DNA of 64,000 nt from Prorocentrum cordatum (Eukaryota > Sar > Dinophyceae > Prorocentrales > Prorocentraceae): the NCBI GenBank assembly GCA_963575745.1, contig CAUYUJ010016308.1, forward strand, positions 221,560-285,559, read 5' to 3'. A program made the position numbers and the translations under genes. The number at the start of each line of letters is the position of its first letter. The stretch's first letter is position 1. The notes below the pieces were generated by a model. The model saw only the letters and a list, made by a program, of their open reading frames with translations, did not search any database and was not told the origin of the DNA. Positions 31,853-43,822 of the stretch are shown one piece after another.

Positions 31853-32649
31853 GCCGTTGCCGCTGCGACTGTCATCGCGAATGCGACTACGACTGCGAGA
31901 ACAGCAGAATTCGACAACTGGATTTTCATCTGAATCTTAAGGGGAATGCTTTCAGATATGCTTCTACACATCGCTGTTAGGTTGCTTTGCCGGGATAATT
32001 TGAATATTCCCCTCTTCAGGGGGACAGGCCCGACTCAAGATCAGTCCCACATCGGTTGCTGACCTTTGGCGCTGAACCCACAGGGGTCAATTGGCTTCTC
32101 TTTTGGAGTGAGCTCGACCTCGCGTCGGCACCCGCAGCGCGTGTTTCCATGCGCATGCGTTTCCTGAGGGGGGGCCGGTCGACCGGGCGGCGCGTTTTCT
32201 GCCTCAGGGCCGGTCCCGAATCCCAGCCCGAAGCCCAATTCGTCGGGTTTGGATATCTTTGAGTCTGTTTGAACATATGGGCGAATCAATGGGGATCTGT
32301 ACACTTGCGAAGTATCGAATGATACTCAAACATCTTCCGGGCCCGCGGATCTGACCAGTTTTGGCCACGACACCGGGCCTGTCCAGACGCCACCGCGACG
32401 CGGCCTGGCAGTGCCAGACCTCATCGTGGTGGCCCCCGGCAGCGTATGCTTGCGCAGCGCCTTCGAGGTGCCATTCGGGGCGTTCGAATCCAATTGGCGG
32501 AATTCTGCAGTTGCCCGCTGGCGCGAAAGATCTTTCGAGGCGCGTCCCGCCAATCGTCGATGCGGCGCGGCAGTGCTGGCTTGCGCGGTTGCGTTGGGCC
32601 CCGCGGGCGCCCCTGAAGCCGCGCACCATGAGTCATTACTTCCTAGGCT

Positions 32650-32754
32650 TGCCATCGCTCGGACGTCAACTCGTGCGTGCTGTTTTACCAGATGATCCGG
32701 GATGCTCCTCGCTGGTCCTCGACGAGACACAATGCACACGTCCGAAAGATGCTA
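32650..32754. mobile_element. Family C MITE, copy 3, shortened
   Basis: Left end TGCCATCGCTCGGACGT and right end CACACGTCCGAAAGATG; the interior is about 20 bp shorter than in the other copies. Confidence 0.8.
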
Positions 32755-32776
32755 CGAGCCTGGGGCCACTCTGACG

Positions 32777-32982
32777 TGTTGGTGGCTGGGCTGGGCGGCT
32801 GGGAATGGACACCAACATCAACACAGCGGGTTGCCTCCACCGGGGGAAGATCCTAGATTTCGGTGCTGGAAGCCACAATATTACCACCATCGCCGAGATC
32901 GGGATCTTCTTCCCTCGGTGGATGCACACCGCCGATATTGGTGTTGGTGTCAACCTCGAGGCCTGCGATGTTGGTGGCTGGG
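32777..32982. repeat. Hairpin sequence flanked by 14-bp direct repeats
   Basis: TGTTGGTGGCTGGG occurs at 32777 and 32969. Between them, 32808-32870 and 32894-32960 are imperfect reverse complements (GACACCAACA, TCCACCG(G/A)GGGAAG) around a short AT-richer loop. Confidence 0.7.
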
Positions 32983-33859
32983 CGGCACGCGAACTGGGTC
33001 TGCGGTGGTCAGGCCCCAGCCACGCCGGCTTGGGCAGCCTCACTTCCCGCCGGCCCCCCCCGTCTGGGGGCGCCCGGCGCGCGGCCCGCGCGCCTGCGCC
33101 TCGCGGTCGACGGCGACGACGGCGACGACGTCGGCGGCGTCGACGGCGCTGGTGACCACGACAACGGCCACCGCGGCGGCGCTGGCGAACACGACGGCGG
33201 CGACTGCGACGCCGACGGCGTTGGCGACATCAACGACGGCGATGCCTCTTCGTGGGAGGCAACTCGTGGTAGGTCTTCACGGAGACCATTGAGGCGAATG
33301 CCGTAAGCTCGATTAAGACGCCATTGAGCAACAATCAACCCGACTGTGCCCAGAACTAAACGGAATGAGGCTGGACTAAGCGGCAATACGCTGGATAAGG
33401 ACGATTGGCGACCACGGGTAGTTTAGCGCCAATACAACATGTAACCTCCCGGGGGTTGCACCTTGGTTTTCAAAAGTCCCTGAGCGAACCTGGAGAGGGC
33501 AACTTGGAAGGGAGGGCACGGCAACCCACATGCCCAACTGTGTGGGACCAATATTACCAACCTTTTGGGCGAAGGTGGCCTAACGAGTTCTTTCGTTCCC
33601 CTTCCAAAAACCTCTTCCCTTCTGGGAGGTTTTCCTCCCCCCCGGCGCATGAGGGCGCCCAAGATAGCCCAAGATAGCTTCAAGAAGGCCGCCGATGCTC
33701 GAACAGGGCCTCCAAAATTGCTCAAGATGGCCGACGGTGGTTCCAGATGGCTTCCGATGTGCCTCCAGTAGGCCCGACGAGGGCCATGAGACGGTTCCAA
33801 GTGCACTCGGAGCCCCTCAAGACCCCCTCCAAGATGCCCAAACCCTTCACCTCACAAAC

Positions 33860-34097
33860 TAGCCTGGCGAAAGACCCAACAAGATTCAGCTGTAGGTACC
33901 GCGATCGCGTGTATAATCTTTGGTGGGGTTTCTTATGAGGGGGGGCGCGAACTGTGTGAGGGTGTCTCCCTCTGTGGGCCAAGGACAGAGGCAGGGATGG
34001 GAGGAGGGAGGAAGAGGATGAGGAAGGAAGGAAAGAAGGACGGAACGCGGGGACCGTCTCTTCAAAACGAGGACCCAACACCACAGGATGGTTGGGA
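33860..34097 (+). mobile_element. Family B element, copy 3, internal array lost
   Basis: The left end TAGCCTGGCGAAAGACCC and right end AAAACGAGGACCCAACACC plus CCACAGGATGGTTGGG are present. Only a remnant of one internal unit remains, so the element is about 238 bp. Confidence 0.8.
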
Positions 34098-34563
34098 AAC
34101 AAAGACGCTGATGGGTGCCGCCATCGCCGTTTCGCTTCCGATGCGCTTTTTCGAAGCCCCCCGGATGGCCCAGGAGAGGCCCCAGAAGGGGCCCGCGGGG
34201 CCCTCCCAGACGACCCCAAAAGAGCGTCCACGGGCGCCCCAAGGGGGGCCCCCGAGAGCGCCCCAGGAGGCGATGGTGATGGCCCCAGGGTGGACAGCAC
34301 ATTTTGGACGCCCCCCCCCTTTGATCGATCGCCTCCGAGATGGCCCCAGGTGGCCCTCCAGGGCTTCTAAGGAACTCCCACAAGGGCCCCAAGAGGGCCA
34401 CAATGACTCCCCCAAGGAGCCCCAGGAGGACCCCGAGATCCCCAAGAAGAGCCCCAAGAGGGCTCCAAGAGGCGAGGTTGAGGGCTATATCCTCATCCTC
34501 GTTGTCCTCCTCATCCTCGTTATCGCCATCGTTATTGCCCTCATCGTCTCCTTCTCCTTCTAT

Positions 34564-34577
34564 TCCTCGTCGTCGTC

Positions 34578-34628
<51 letters not shown>

Positions 34629-34637
34629 ATGGTCATG

Positions 34638-34691
<54 letters not shown>

Positions 34692-34698
34692 TTCCTCC
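34564..34698. repeat. (GTCGTG)n then (GTC)n array
   Basis: GTCGTG hexamers pass into a pure GTC trinucleotide run. Confidence 0.95.
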
Positions 34699-35173
34699 TC
34701 CTCCTTCTTCCCTCGCCCTCACGCGGGCCCCAGGGATGGCCCGAAGAGGTCCTCCAAGGCCACCCCCTTGCTCCCAGAGATCTTTCTGTTCACCCTGGTT
34801 GCCTGCTTTGTTTCACTACATGTGTCTCTTCGCTCCGTTTCCCGCCATCTCTCATGGGCAGGGTTTCCGATTTGGATGGCGGGGATGCGCGAAGCGTGAC
34901 AAAGTCTGAATGGCCCACGATCATGTGGCCGAATTGGACGATCTACGGGGGAGGGAGGCCGCAGATCCTCGATGGGGTGCGTCCGAATAGCCCCCCCGGG
35001 TGTGTATCCTCTACCCTCGTTCCTTTTCGGAGCGGCCAGTCTTTGTTGAGGGGGGGGGCTCGGGGATTAGGGGCGACACATTGCTCGCCAAACGTTCGTT
35101 CTGATTCATTACACCATCCCCTCCTGGTTGCTATCCTGACCTAGAGGCCTCGTGGATGGGGTCCGCGTAGATA

Positions 35174-35353
35174 GGGTCGGAGGATCGCGCCACATCGCGA
35201 AGGCATCGTCAATGTACCGACGATGCATCTGCGATACATCGGCGACGCATCGGAGACGTCGGCGATGCATCGGCACCATCGGCGTGAGGAGACTCTGCCT
35301 CCACTTCGGGCCGCGTCATCGATGCATCGGCGATGCGGAACGATCCTCCGACC
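35174..35353. mobile_element. Family M inverted-repeat element, copy 1
   Basis: The left end GGGTCGGAGGATCGCGCC mirrors the right end CGATCCTCCGACC. The interior is full of GATGCATCGGCGATGC-type words. Copy 2 is at 41874-42109; a single end lies at 40820-40920. Confidence 0.8.
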
Positions 35354-35405
35354 ACACCTACTCGGGAGGCCTGGGTGGAAGGTTTCTCCGAAGGGCTTAG
35401 ACGAC

Positions 35406-35600
35406 CCGTCCTCCTCCTCCTCCTCCTCCTCCTCCTCCTGATCCTCCTCCTCCTGCTCCTCCTCCTCTTCTCCCTCCTCCTCCTCCTCCTGCTCGATCTC
35501 CTCCCCCCCTCCCCTCCAACTCCTCCTCCAACTCCTCCTCCTCCTCCTCCTCCTCCTCCTTCTCCTCCTCCTCCTCCTCCTCCTCCTCCTCCTCCTCCTC
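35406..35600. repeat. (CTC)n trinucleotide array
   Basis: CCTCCTCCT runs with a few interruptions over about 195 bp. Confidence 0.95.
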
Positions 35601-35788
35601 GGGTCGCCTACGGCCCCGGGGGAAACCGTGGAAGCCCGAATGATCGGCGTCTGGGGATGCATCCAGCCGTGGCCTCGAGCGCGCCCCAGCAAGGCCCCCT
35701 AGAAGGAGGGCCAAGAGGCGCGCCACCGCCGCGCCGCTCATAGGCGGCGTGGGCCTGTCCAGAGATCCCCGTCGGGCTCCTGCGTGGT

Positions 35789-35968
35789 GAAGGGGCCCAG
35801 GGACACACAAATAAATGCACACAAATCCCAGGATTCCACATTTTATTCTTTTTAAACATTTTTGGGATCTTCGCCTTTCCCCCCACTTCCCATATGTTCC
35901 CATATTTTCGAAGGTGTCGACGATGAATTGTGTCTGTGTGTTTCTTTCCCTCCTGACGTAGACCCCTT
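35789..35968. mobile_element. Family G element, copy 1
   Basis: Starts GAAGGGGCCCAGGGACACAC, contains CCCACTTCCCATA, TTCCCATATTTTC and GAATTGTGTCTGTGTG, and ends near GTAGACCCC. Other copies lie at 52522 and 53364. Confidence 0.75.
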
Positions 35969-36009
35969 CCTTGAGCAGGACCAAGCGTCCCGTCGCTCCT
36001 ATAGGCCTG

Positions 36010-36110
36010 TCATTGGGTCGGGCGTCCCCCGTACAGGCGGCTTTTGTACGAAAAATTGAAGATACCCCGAAAATACTCTACCATTGTCAAAATATCGTCC
36101 CCTGATTATT
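36010..36110. repeat. Dispersed repeat family L, copy 2
   Basis: Partner of 30873-30975; it lies just beside the family B element at 36139. Confidence 0.6.
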
Positions 36111-36138
36111 TGTTGTTTGACTGGTTTTGGATGTTTTT

Positions 36139-37642
36139 CCCAACCATCCTGTGGTGTTGGGTCCTCGTTTTGAAGAGACAGCGCCCCGCGTTCACTCCTC
36201 CCGCTGCCCGCGCCCGCATGCGTCACCCACACCCAATTCGGCACACCCCTCACACGTTTCGTGACCCCATAGGGAGCTCCACCGAAGGCCCCAGTGCCCT
36301 CGCCCGCATGCGTCACCCACACCCAATCCGGCACACCCCTCACACGTTTCGTGGCTCCATAGGGAGCTCCACCGAAGGCCCCAGTGCCCGCGCCCGCATG
36401 CGTCACCCACACCCATTTCGGCACACCCCTCACACGTTTCGTGGCTCCATAGGGAGCTCCACCGAAGGCCCCAGTGCCCGCGCCCGCATGCGTCACCCAC
36501 ACCCATTTCGGCACACCCCTCACACGTTTCGTGGCTCCATAGGGAGCTCCACCGAAGGCCCCAGTGCCCGCGCCCGCATGCGTCACCCACACCCATTTCG
36601 GCACACCCCTCACACGCTTCGTGGCTCCATAGGGAGCTCCACCGAAGGCCCCAGTGCCGCGCCCGCATGCGTCACCCACACCCATTTCGGCACACCCCTC
36701 ACACGTTTCGTGGCTCCATAGGGAGCTCCACCGAAGGCCCCAGTGCCCGCGCCCGCATGCGTCACCACACCCATTTCGGCACACCCCTCACACGTTTCGT
36801 GGCTCCATAGGGAGCTCCACCGAAGGCCCCAGTGCCCGCGCCCGCATGCGTCACCCACACCCATTTCGGCACACCCCTCACACGTTTCGTGGCTCCATAG
36901 GGAGCTCCACCGAAGGCCCCAGTGCCCGCGCCCGCATGCGTCACCCACACCCATTTCGGCACACCCCTCACACGTTTCGTGGCTCCATAGGGAGCTCCAC
37001 CGAAGGCCCCAGTGCTGCCGCCTGCGTCACCCACATCCAATTCGGCACACCCCTCACACGTTTCGTGGCCCCATAGGAGCTCCACCGAAGGCCCCAGTGC
37101 TGCCGCCTGCATGCGTCACCCACACACAATTTCGGCACACCCCTCACACGTTTCGTGGCCCCATAGGGAGCTCCACCGAAGGCCCCAGTGCCCGCGCCCG
37201 CATGCGTCAGCCACACCCATTTCGGCACACCCCTCACACGTTTCGTGGCTCCATAGGGAGCTCCGCCGAAGGCCCCAGTGCCCGCGCCCGCATGCGTCAG
37301 CCACACCCATTTCGGCACGCCCCTCACGCGTTCCGTGGCCCCATAGGGAGCTCCGCCGAAGGTCCCAGTGGGTGTGCCCGCATGCGTCCCGCACACCCAT
37401 TTCGGCACACCCCTCACACGTTTCGTGGCCCCATAGGGAGCTCCACCGAAGGCCCCAGTGGGTGTGCCCGCATGCGTCCCGCACACCCATTTCGGCACAC
37501 CCCTCGTACGTTTCGTGGCCCCGTAGGGGGCTCCACCGACACCCCTCGTACGTTTCGTGGCCCCGTAGGGGGCTCCACCGAGAAGATATTCACAATTGCA
37601 GTATTCACAATTGCATATGGTTGGGTCCTTCGCCAGGATAAT
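36139..37642 (-). mobile_element. Family B satellite-bearing element, copy 4, inverted
   Basis: On the minus strand it starts at 37642 with ATTATCCTGGCGAAGGACCC and ends at 36139 with ACCACAGGATGGTTGGG. The internal array has about 15 copies of a 90-bp unit, many nearly identical (CGCCCGCATGCGTCACCCAC, TTTCGGCACACCCCTCACAC, GGGAGCTCCACCGAAGGCCC). The high identity suggests recent expansion. Confidence 0.88.
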
Positions 37643-37980
37643 CCAATAGAGGGGCACGCTCGACTTAAGCCTACCACGACATGTTCTCAGAACAGAAGAA
37701 TGTTCCATCAACAACAACAATGTTCTTAGAACGTACGGCCGACGTATCGAAACAAGACGGTCTAAACCACACATACTCTAAAACATTACGTGTCAACCAC
37801 CATGAAGGTTCTTAGAGCATTTTTTGATTGGATTTTAGGCAGGTCAGGACGCTTCGCCACTACTTGACTTCCCAAGGGTCAGTGTTTCTTCCCGGACGTC
37901 CCGGGGCCAGGCAAGGGCCCCCAGAAGGTGAAGATGACGAGACGCCTCTCGTCGTTTGGCGGCGAGACCAGGGGGGAAGT

Positions 37981-38119
37981 GAGAGGGGGCTGGCCTTCTC
38001 AGGCGGCGGGGCTTCTGAGAAATCTTCGGAGCCTCCTCCGAAGACGCCTCAAACCTCCCAGAAAGCGCGAGGGCCTTTGAGAAGCCCCGCCGCTTTCTGA
38101 GCAGGCCTGCCCACTCTCA
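37981..38119. repeat. Imperfect inverted repeat (foldback)
   Basis: GAGAGGGGGCTGGCCTTCTC with GGCGGGGCTTCT at the left mirrors AGAAGCCCCGCCGC with GAGCAGGCCTGCCCACTCTC at the right. A smaller hairpin (GGAGCCTCCTCC) lies inside. Confidence 0.75.
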
Positions 38120-38216
38120 ATTCCCCCCCTCCGGGCTATCCGCCGAGTCGTGATTGCTCTGTCACAACGCGATGAGGTCTGGGTTCGGATGTGGAGAATG
38201 TCCCCCCATCGGCGCT

Positions 38217-38371
38217 GGACAAACCTCCCTTTAGTAGACCTCCCCTTAGTGAAAACGGCCTGGGACCGAAACCGATGGACCTGGACCCGCAAAAATGACG
38301 GCCGCGACGCCCTCCCGCGAACCAAAAACGACCAATTCACTAATCGACGTGTCAGGGTGGGAGGTCTGTCC
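38217..38371. mobile_element. Family E inverted-repeat element, copy 1
   Basis: Ends GGACAAACCTCCC and GGGAGGTCTGTCC. The interior has TTAGTGAAAACG, ACGGCCGCGACGCCCTC and CAATTCACTAATCGACGTGT, shared with copy 2 at 52248. Confidence 0.82.
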
Positions 38372-38972
38372 AGCCCCGACCCCAGACCCCGCCTTCAGGT
38401 GCGTTCTGGCCAGAATGTTCAGGCGAGCCCACCCCAGGGTGGCGAGAAGCCCCGGGGGAGCCACAGAAAAAGCAGTGATCCTCGAAGGCCTTGTTTTGAC
38501 CACGAGCGGCGAGCGTATCCGTATCTACGCCCTCGCGGTCTGGACTCCAGGGCGCGATCCCGTGGATGTGCGGTCGCATGGACATGCTCCGCGCGGGGTA
38601 TCCACGGGGCCGCGGGCCAGGAGCTTCGGGACGATCCGGGCAGCCCTCTCGGCGAGGCGCAACTACTGGAAATCATCGCGAGGCTGGAGAGCCGTGAGGA
38701 ACCGATAGGAACGCCCGAAAGTCTCGAATTTTGAACCTCGAGCCCGGAGTCTCCCCCCCCACAGTCGAATCTAGGTCACAAGAACATCCCTCGACAACAT
38801 GAGACCCATCGTCGGCCAAAACAGAGAGAGAGAGAGAGAGAACATCCGAGGCTACCCTGCCCAGGATGCACAAGCACATCCAACAGAGAGGAAGAACACC
38901 AAGGCAGCCTCCCCGAATCGTCCTCGATCTTATACCTCAATCCGACTGTACGACTGCGCCCACGACTCTTGT

Positions 38973-39157
38973 CGGGCGTTGGCAGAACTGGGTTTAGTAG
39001 GACCTGGTTTAGTGTTGTGTACTGGGAACGCCCCCTCCCCCCCCCCGCCCCGTTCCACTAACCGGATCGGCCGTCACCCGAAAAAACACCAGCTACGGCA
39101 GACCTGGTTTAGTGATTCTGGCCAATTTAGGGGCTCCGGGGCCCTACTACTAACCGG
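38973..39157. repeat. Dispersed repeat family F, copy 2
   Basis: Partner of 30168-30325, with CACCCGAAAAAACACCAGCT and ACCTGGTTTAGTGATTCTGG. It lies 370 bp from a family D element. Confidence 0.75.
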
Positions 39158-39530
39158 TGTACACCAACCTTCGTGACGCCCTGGATCGCCTAGCGTGCTT
39201 AAACTCCCTCCGGCCGGTGAGCCGCAGCCCCTGACCCAGACCGAAAGGGAACGAACAAAAACCGCAGCTGGCCGCGCCTGGCCGCCTTCGCGGGCGGGCG
39301 AGCGCAAGGCGGAGACGCTGTGCGGGGTCCTGCCGATCTTGACGCAACGGGGATGGGGTTCCGAGGGCCCTCCCGAAGGCCCTCGGGAGGCCCTCCGCGC
39401 GGCGCTGCGCGCGCATGCCGCGCCGAGGGCCTGCGCCCGGCGGGGCACCGGCGGCAGCCTGCTCGGAGCGCCGCGGCCTCGTCCTCGAGCGCGTCGGGGG
39501 CGCCGCCCCGCTTGCTGTGCACCCTTGCGG

Positions 39531-39689
39531 GGCGAGCGGAAGGGGGGGATATGGCAAGGGGGGGGTGAGAATCAGCTCACGCAGCTGACTTTCCCAGCGC
39601 CTCCCGGCGCCGGGAGGCGCCCCTGCATCGAGGAACGGGCCCGGCGGCGTAGCCCCCCCTTTCCCCATCCCCCCCTTTCGTCCGGCCCG
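39531..39689. mobile_element. Family D inverted-repeat element, copy 2
   Basis: Left end GGGCGAGCGGAAGGGGGG, right end CCCCCCTTTCGTCCGGCCCGA. The interior AGAATCAGCTCACGCAGCTG is retained. Confidence 0.82.
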
Positions 39690-41699
39690 AGCCTCGCGGC
39701 GGGCTTGGTGTCCCTGAACGTGAGCCCGTGGTGGTCGCCGTGGTGGTCGGCCTCGGGGCGGGGAGCCGGACCTCCCCGCGTCGGGGGGGAATCAAGACCA
39801 CGGCGGGCGGTGCCCCAGCTCGGCCTCCAGGGGTCCTCGCCGGGCCTCGGGGGCATCAAAGGAGGGCACGGGGAGAGGGTCGGGACTCCTGGGGATCCCA
39901 CGCTGCAAGGACAGGACTTCGGGTGTCCTCGGAGCCCCACGTGGCGCACAAAAAACGACGACGCGTACCTGGGCATGCTCGCCTATCTGCGGGGCCGCCC
40001 TCGTTCTACGTGAGGTCGCGTAAGGCCGCTCTCTCGAAACACCATGCGAGTTCATGTAGACGAGTGAAGTTCGGAGGGAGCCGTGCCTCCAGCGCGTGCA
40101 TAGTCACGGCCAGCCCGCGCGCATTTGTCGGGTCAGTGTTGGATCCGCCTCCTCCGGGGCGCGCGCTTGGGGAGGGGGTCTGGCGACGCCCCGAGGAATC
40201 CACAGGGACCACACCGATCATTGGTCTAAGCGGTTTGTATGCTCCTCGACTCCAACACGGAGGGCAGAAGGGTGAGCAGCTAGCGGTGTGTCGCCAGTCA
40301 GGACATGGGATGTCTGCAGCCAGGACAACCACTTCGAAGGCTGCCGATGCGCAACCTCGAGCCTTGAATATCCTCCTGCGACTCGTCCTGCCCCATCCCC
40401 CCCCCGACACCTCCGGGAACTTCCGAGGCTCGTGGAAAACCTGCAGAGCCGTCTGGTCACAACAAGAAAACATTAGACCGCCTCCGTGTAAAAAACTATG
40501 GATCCGAATGCTCTCGAGCCCGGGTGGGGGTGGGGCGGGCCAACCGTGTCCCGATCCGCAGCCTCGTGGGGTGCCGAGACATCGGTTCTCAAGGGCGGCT
40601 GCAGCACCCTGCTGGGTACTCAGTGGATGCAGAGACGTGGCGCTTCCCTGACACATCTCTGCAACAATCCTCCCGAACAGAAACTCTCCTGCCACCTCCC
40701 TGCGCATTCCCGCGCGGCTGCCAGAGCACCCGCTGCTGGGTTATCCGTCACGGTGGCGCTAAGAGAGCGCGGATAAAGATGGGAGGCCTCCCCAAAAATG
40801 GGGTCCAAGCATCTGGGGTTGGAGAATGTCGCGCCGTATCGCCGATTCATCGCCGATGCATCGGCGATGCACCTGCAACGTCGGCGATACTTCAGCGACG
40901 TAGGCATGGAGCAGAGCGGCGGTGCCCGGACTTGGCAGCGCACAAAGGGGGTATGGGGGAGGGGGGAATGCGTCTTAAGGGGCTGCTTCTTAGAAGGCGC
41001 CGTCCCTAAGTTCATAAATCTATAGGGAAGGCCCGCAACTTCTGAGATGCAGGGCTGCTTCTAAGGAGCCTTCGCCCCTCCACCTCCCCCTTCTGCACGT
41101 GGCCGAAGATCCTTGTCGCCCCGATGCAGTTGCATACTGCGTCGCTTAGGAGGTAACTTTCGGAAGGTCTTCGTGGCTAAGGAAGCCCGAGCTCAAAGAC
41201 GATATAGATGGACTGAGCAAGGTTGCACCAAGGATGCAGCCAAACTGTCGGCAAGATTGGGCTGAAATTTGCCACCACGGATGCACCAGCGCCGGTGCTG
41301 AATGTCAACCCCCGAGACATGTATCCTAGGCCGCCTTTCCGACCACGGACATGCCTGGTGAAACCAAAAGGTACTCACCAATACCGCTACTCCAAAGACC
41401 TCTCCTGGGGTGCGTTCTGACCAGAATTTCGACGCCGATCCAGCTGTGGCGACAAGGACCTCCCTGGAGGCCCCCCAAAAGCGAAAACGAGGCCAGGGCA
41501 GCGGTATGGGCACCTGTTCCTCCTTCGAATGCCAGCGCTGGTGCTGAGTCTCAGCCCGCAGGAGCTGCGAGCGGGCTTCGCAACCCGCCGCATGCGGAGA
41601 TCGCACCGCGTCTGTCGTCGCCCAGGGGTGAGCCGCTGAGCTGGCCAACTGTTGCGCTCCGCCCGCGGCGTCGTACGCTTACATAGGCCTCCCCGATGG

Positions 41700-41850
41700 G
41701 GTCGGCGTATAGAGAAGCGCGCTCCCACTACGCGCAAGGCAACTGCCCGCAAAAGGCCTGGATCCGCCGCGAGGGATTCACGGTCCATTACATCGAGGCG
41801 AATATGTTTTTCGTTCGAACGTTTGCGAGTCAGCACTCTGCGAGTAGTGG
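41700..41850. repeat. Dispersed repeat family N, copy 2
   Basis: Partner of 26045-26180: GGCCTGGATCCGCCGC and ACGTTTGCGAGT conserved. Confidence 0.65.
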
Positions 41851-41873
41851 AACGCGCTCGGTGAGAGTAGATG

Positions 41874-42109
41874 GGGTCAGAGGATCGCGCCGCATCGCCG
41901 ATGCGGCGGCGATGCATCAGCGATGTCGGCGACGCAATGGCGCTGCCGGCGTGAAGAAAATTGAAATCCACATCGAGCCGCATCGCCGATGCATCGGCGG
42001 TGCACCAGCGACGACGGCGATGCAAAGGCACTTCAGGCGTCGGGAAAACTAGGCTCGGCACCGAGTCGCATCGCCGATGCATCGGCAATGCGGCGCCATC
42101 CTCCGACCC
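41874..42109. mobile_element. Family M inverted-repeat element, copy 2
   Basis: The left end GGGTCAGAGGATCGCGCC and following CGCATCGCCGATGC mirror the right end GCATCGGCAATGCGGCGCCA followed by TCCTCCGACCC, giving arms of about 30 bp. Confidence 0.85.
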
Positions 42110-43044
42110 ATGTGCTCGGATCCCATCCGGGAGGCCTAGAGCTGAGTCTTCGCCCTGCAAACGTTCCGCCCGAACCAGCCTGGTTGCGCCTCGCCCTCGC
42201 AGCCGTGCTCAACAAAAAATCGCTTGGCCTCAAATGGGTTCCTCGACAACGACCCGATCCGTAATGCTGCATCGTCAAGGGGACCTTGTCTGTCCCATCG
42301 CGGCGGCTATCCGTGTCGAACTCGCGTCGAATCTAGGACGAAGAAGTCGACTCCGCGTAGAATCCGCACAAAATCCACACCGAACCCTCGCCGAATCCGC
42401 GCCAACTCCGGGTCGACGCAGGGCACGAGGGAAGCCCGCACGCTGCAGGACAGGCGGCAAGAACCCCTGGGAGCGCAGAGTGAGATCCGTGCCATCGCGA
42501 CCACTGTCTACCGCGAGGCCGTGCAGAACGCCACGCCGAGACCAGCCCCGAGGAGCCACGGCGGCCATGGGCAGCAAGGCACGGACGGCGGCGGGGCACC
42601 GTAATCATCTTCTTCACCTCCTCGTCGTCTCGCCGCCACTCTTCCAGGACCTTCAGGAACCTGAGAGGATAGGAGCGTAACAAAGCATGTGAAGGAACGC
42701 ACCAGTCGAGTAGGGGATCGACCACATGATTTATTTACACTAAACTTGATTGTCTCGTCGAATGTACGAGAAATACTTGGACTACGAGCATTGTGCGTAT
42801 GTTTCGTACAGTCGACGAAGATGTTTGGGGTACACCGATTATGTAGTCGATCTCCTACTCGAACCAAGAGGGACGACGGGGCTGTTCTCCCCGCGTCGAG
42901 CCTCTGCCCCTCGAAGAGATATCGCGACCAGCGACCTGGATCTGAGCATAGGCCTGGACACCAGAGCACACAGAGCACATCATGAGGCCAAATTGCAGTC
43001 AACCCGTATACTGGATGCGCGGTGAGGATGCAAGAGTCTTGGAG

Positions 43045-43170
43045 GGCCATGTTGGCGTTTTTCGAACAGGGTTGGCGTGCGAACGTTGTCAAGGATGGGC
43101 CGAAAGGACAACGATACAAAGGTAGCCGTGGAAAGTCGCTCATCCTTGCTACGCGGGTTGACTGTAATCC
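43045..43170. repeat. Dispersed repeat family O, copy 1
   Basis: GCGTTTTTCGA, GGTTGGC, TGGAAAG(T/C)(C/T)GCTCATCC and GCGGGTTGACTG are shared in order with 63745-63870. Confidence 0.65.
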
Positions 43171-43822
43171 AGATGTCAGGGTCTCAGCTGTGGAGCAGAA
43201 GTGCGACAACAACCCCACACCGCCAATGGCTCGGGCCAGGCCTGGGCTAGGATTCGATGTCTACACCTTCCTGGCCTAGCACGAAAGGCATCTACATCCA
43301 TCTTAGGACCCCCATGACTGTGGCCTTGCCAGAATAGCCTCAAGACTGCTCAAGAGGCCTCAAAGACACCCCAAGAGGGCCCCACAACGACCCCCGAGAG
43401 GGCCCCAAACGGCAAGAATCGGCAACCCCCTTATTGGAAACATATACTTCGAACATCTTCGCATGTTTGATCTCGACAGCTTCCAAGACGGCTCAAGAGG
43501 CCCCCACGATCGCTGAACAAAAACGCCCAAGAAGCCCACGAGAGAGCCCCAAGATGGCCGAAGGAAGGCCCAAGAGAGCCCGAAGAGGGCACCAAAAGAG
43601 ACCCCAAGAGAAACAACTCGAACTGACATTCCGAGCCCCCCCGCCCCAACAGGACCCCCGAGATGGCCAGCAAGCGCCCCAAGCGGCCGAGGAGGCCCTC
43701 GCTAGGCCCAGAAGAGGCCCCAAAAAGGCCCAAGAGAGGCCCCCGAAGAGAACCCCAGAGGCCCTCAAGAAGCCTCACCCATAGACTTCACCCCTCTTCT
43801 GCCGACAAAAAGATCAAGAAAT

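Noticed and set aside
36743-37729. Long frames on both strands across family B arrays (also at 27564-28571 and 43871-45193)
   Set aside because: The unit length is a multiple of three or near it, so arrays stay open without coding; the translations only repeat the satellite.
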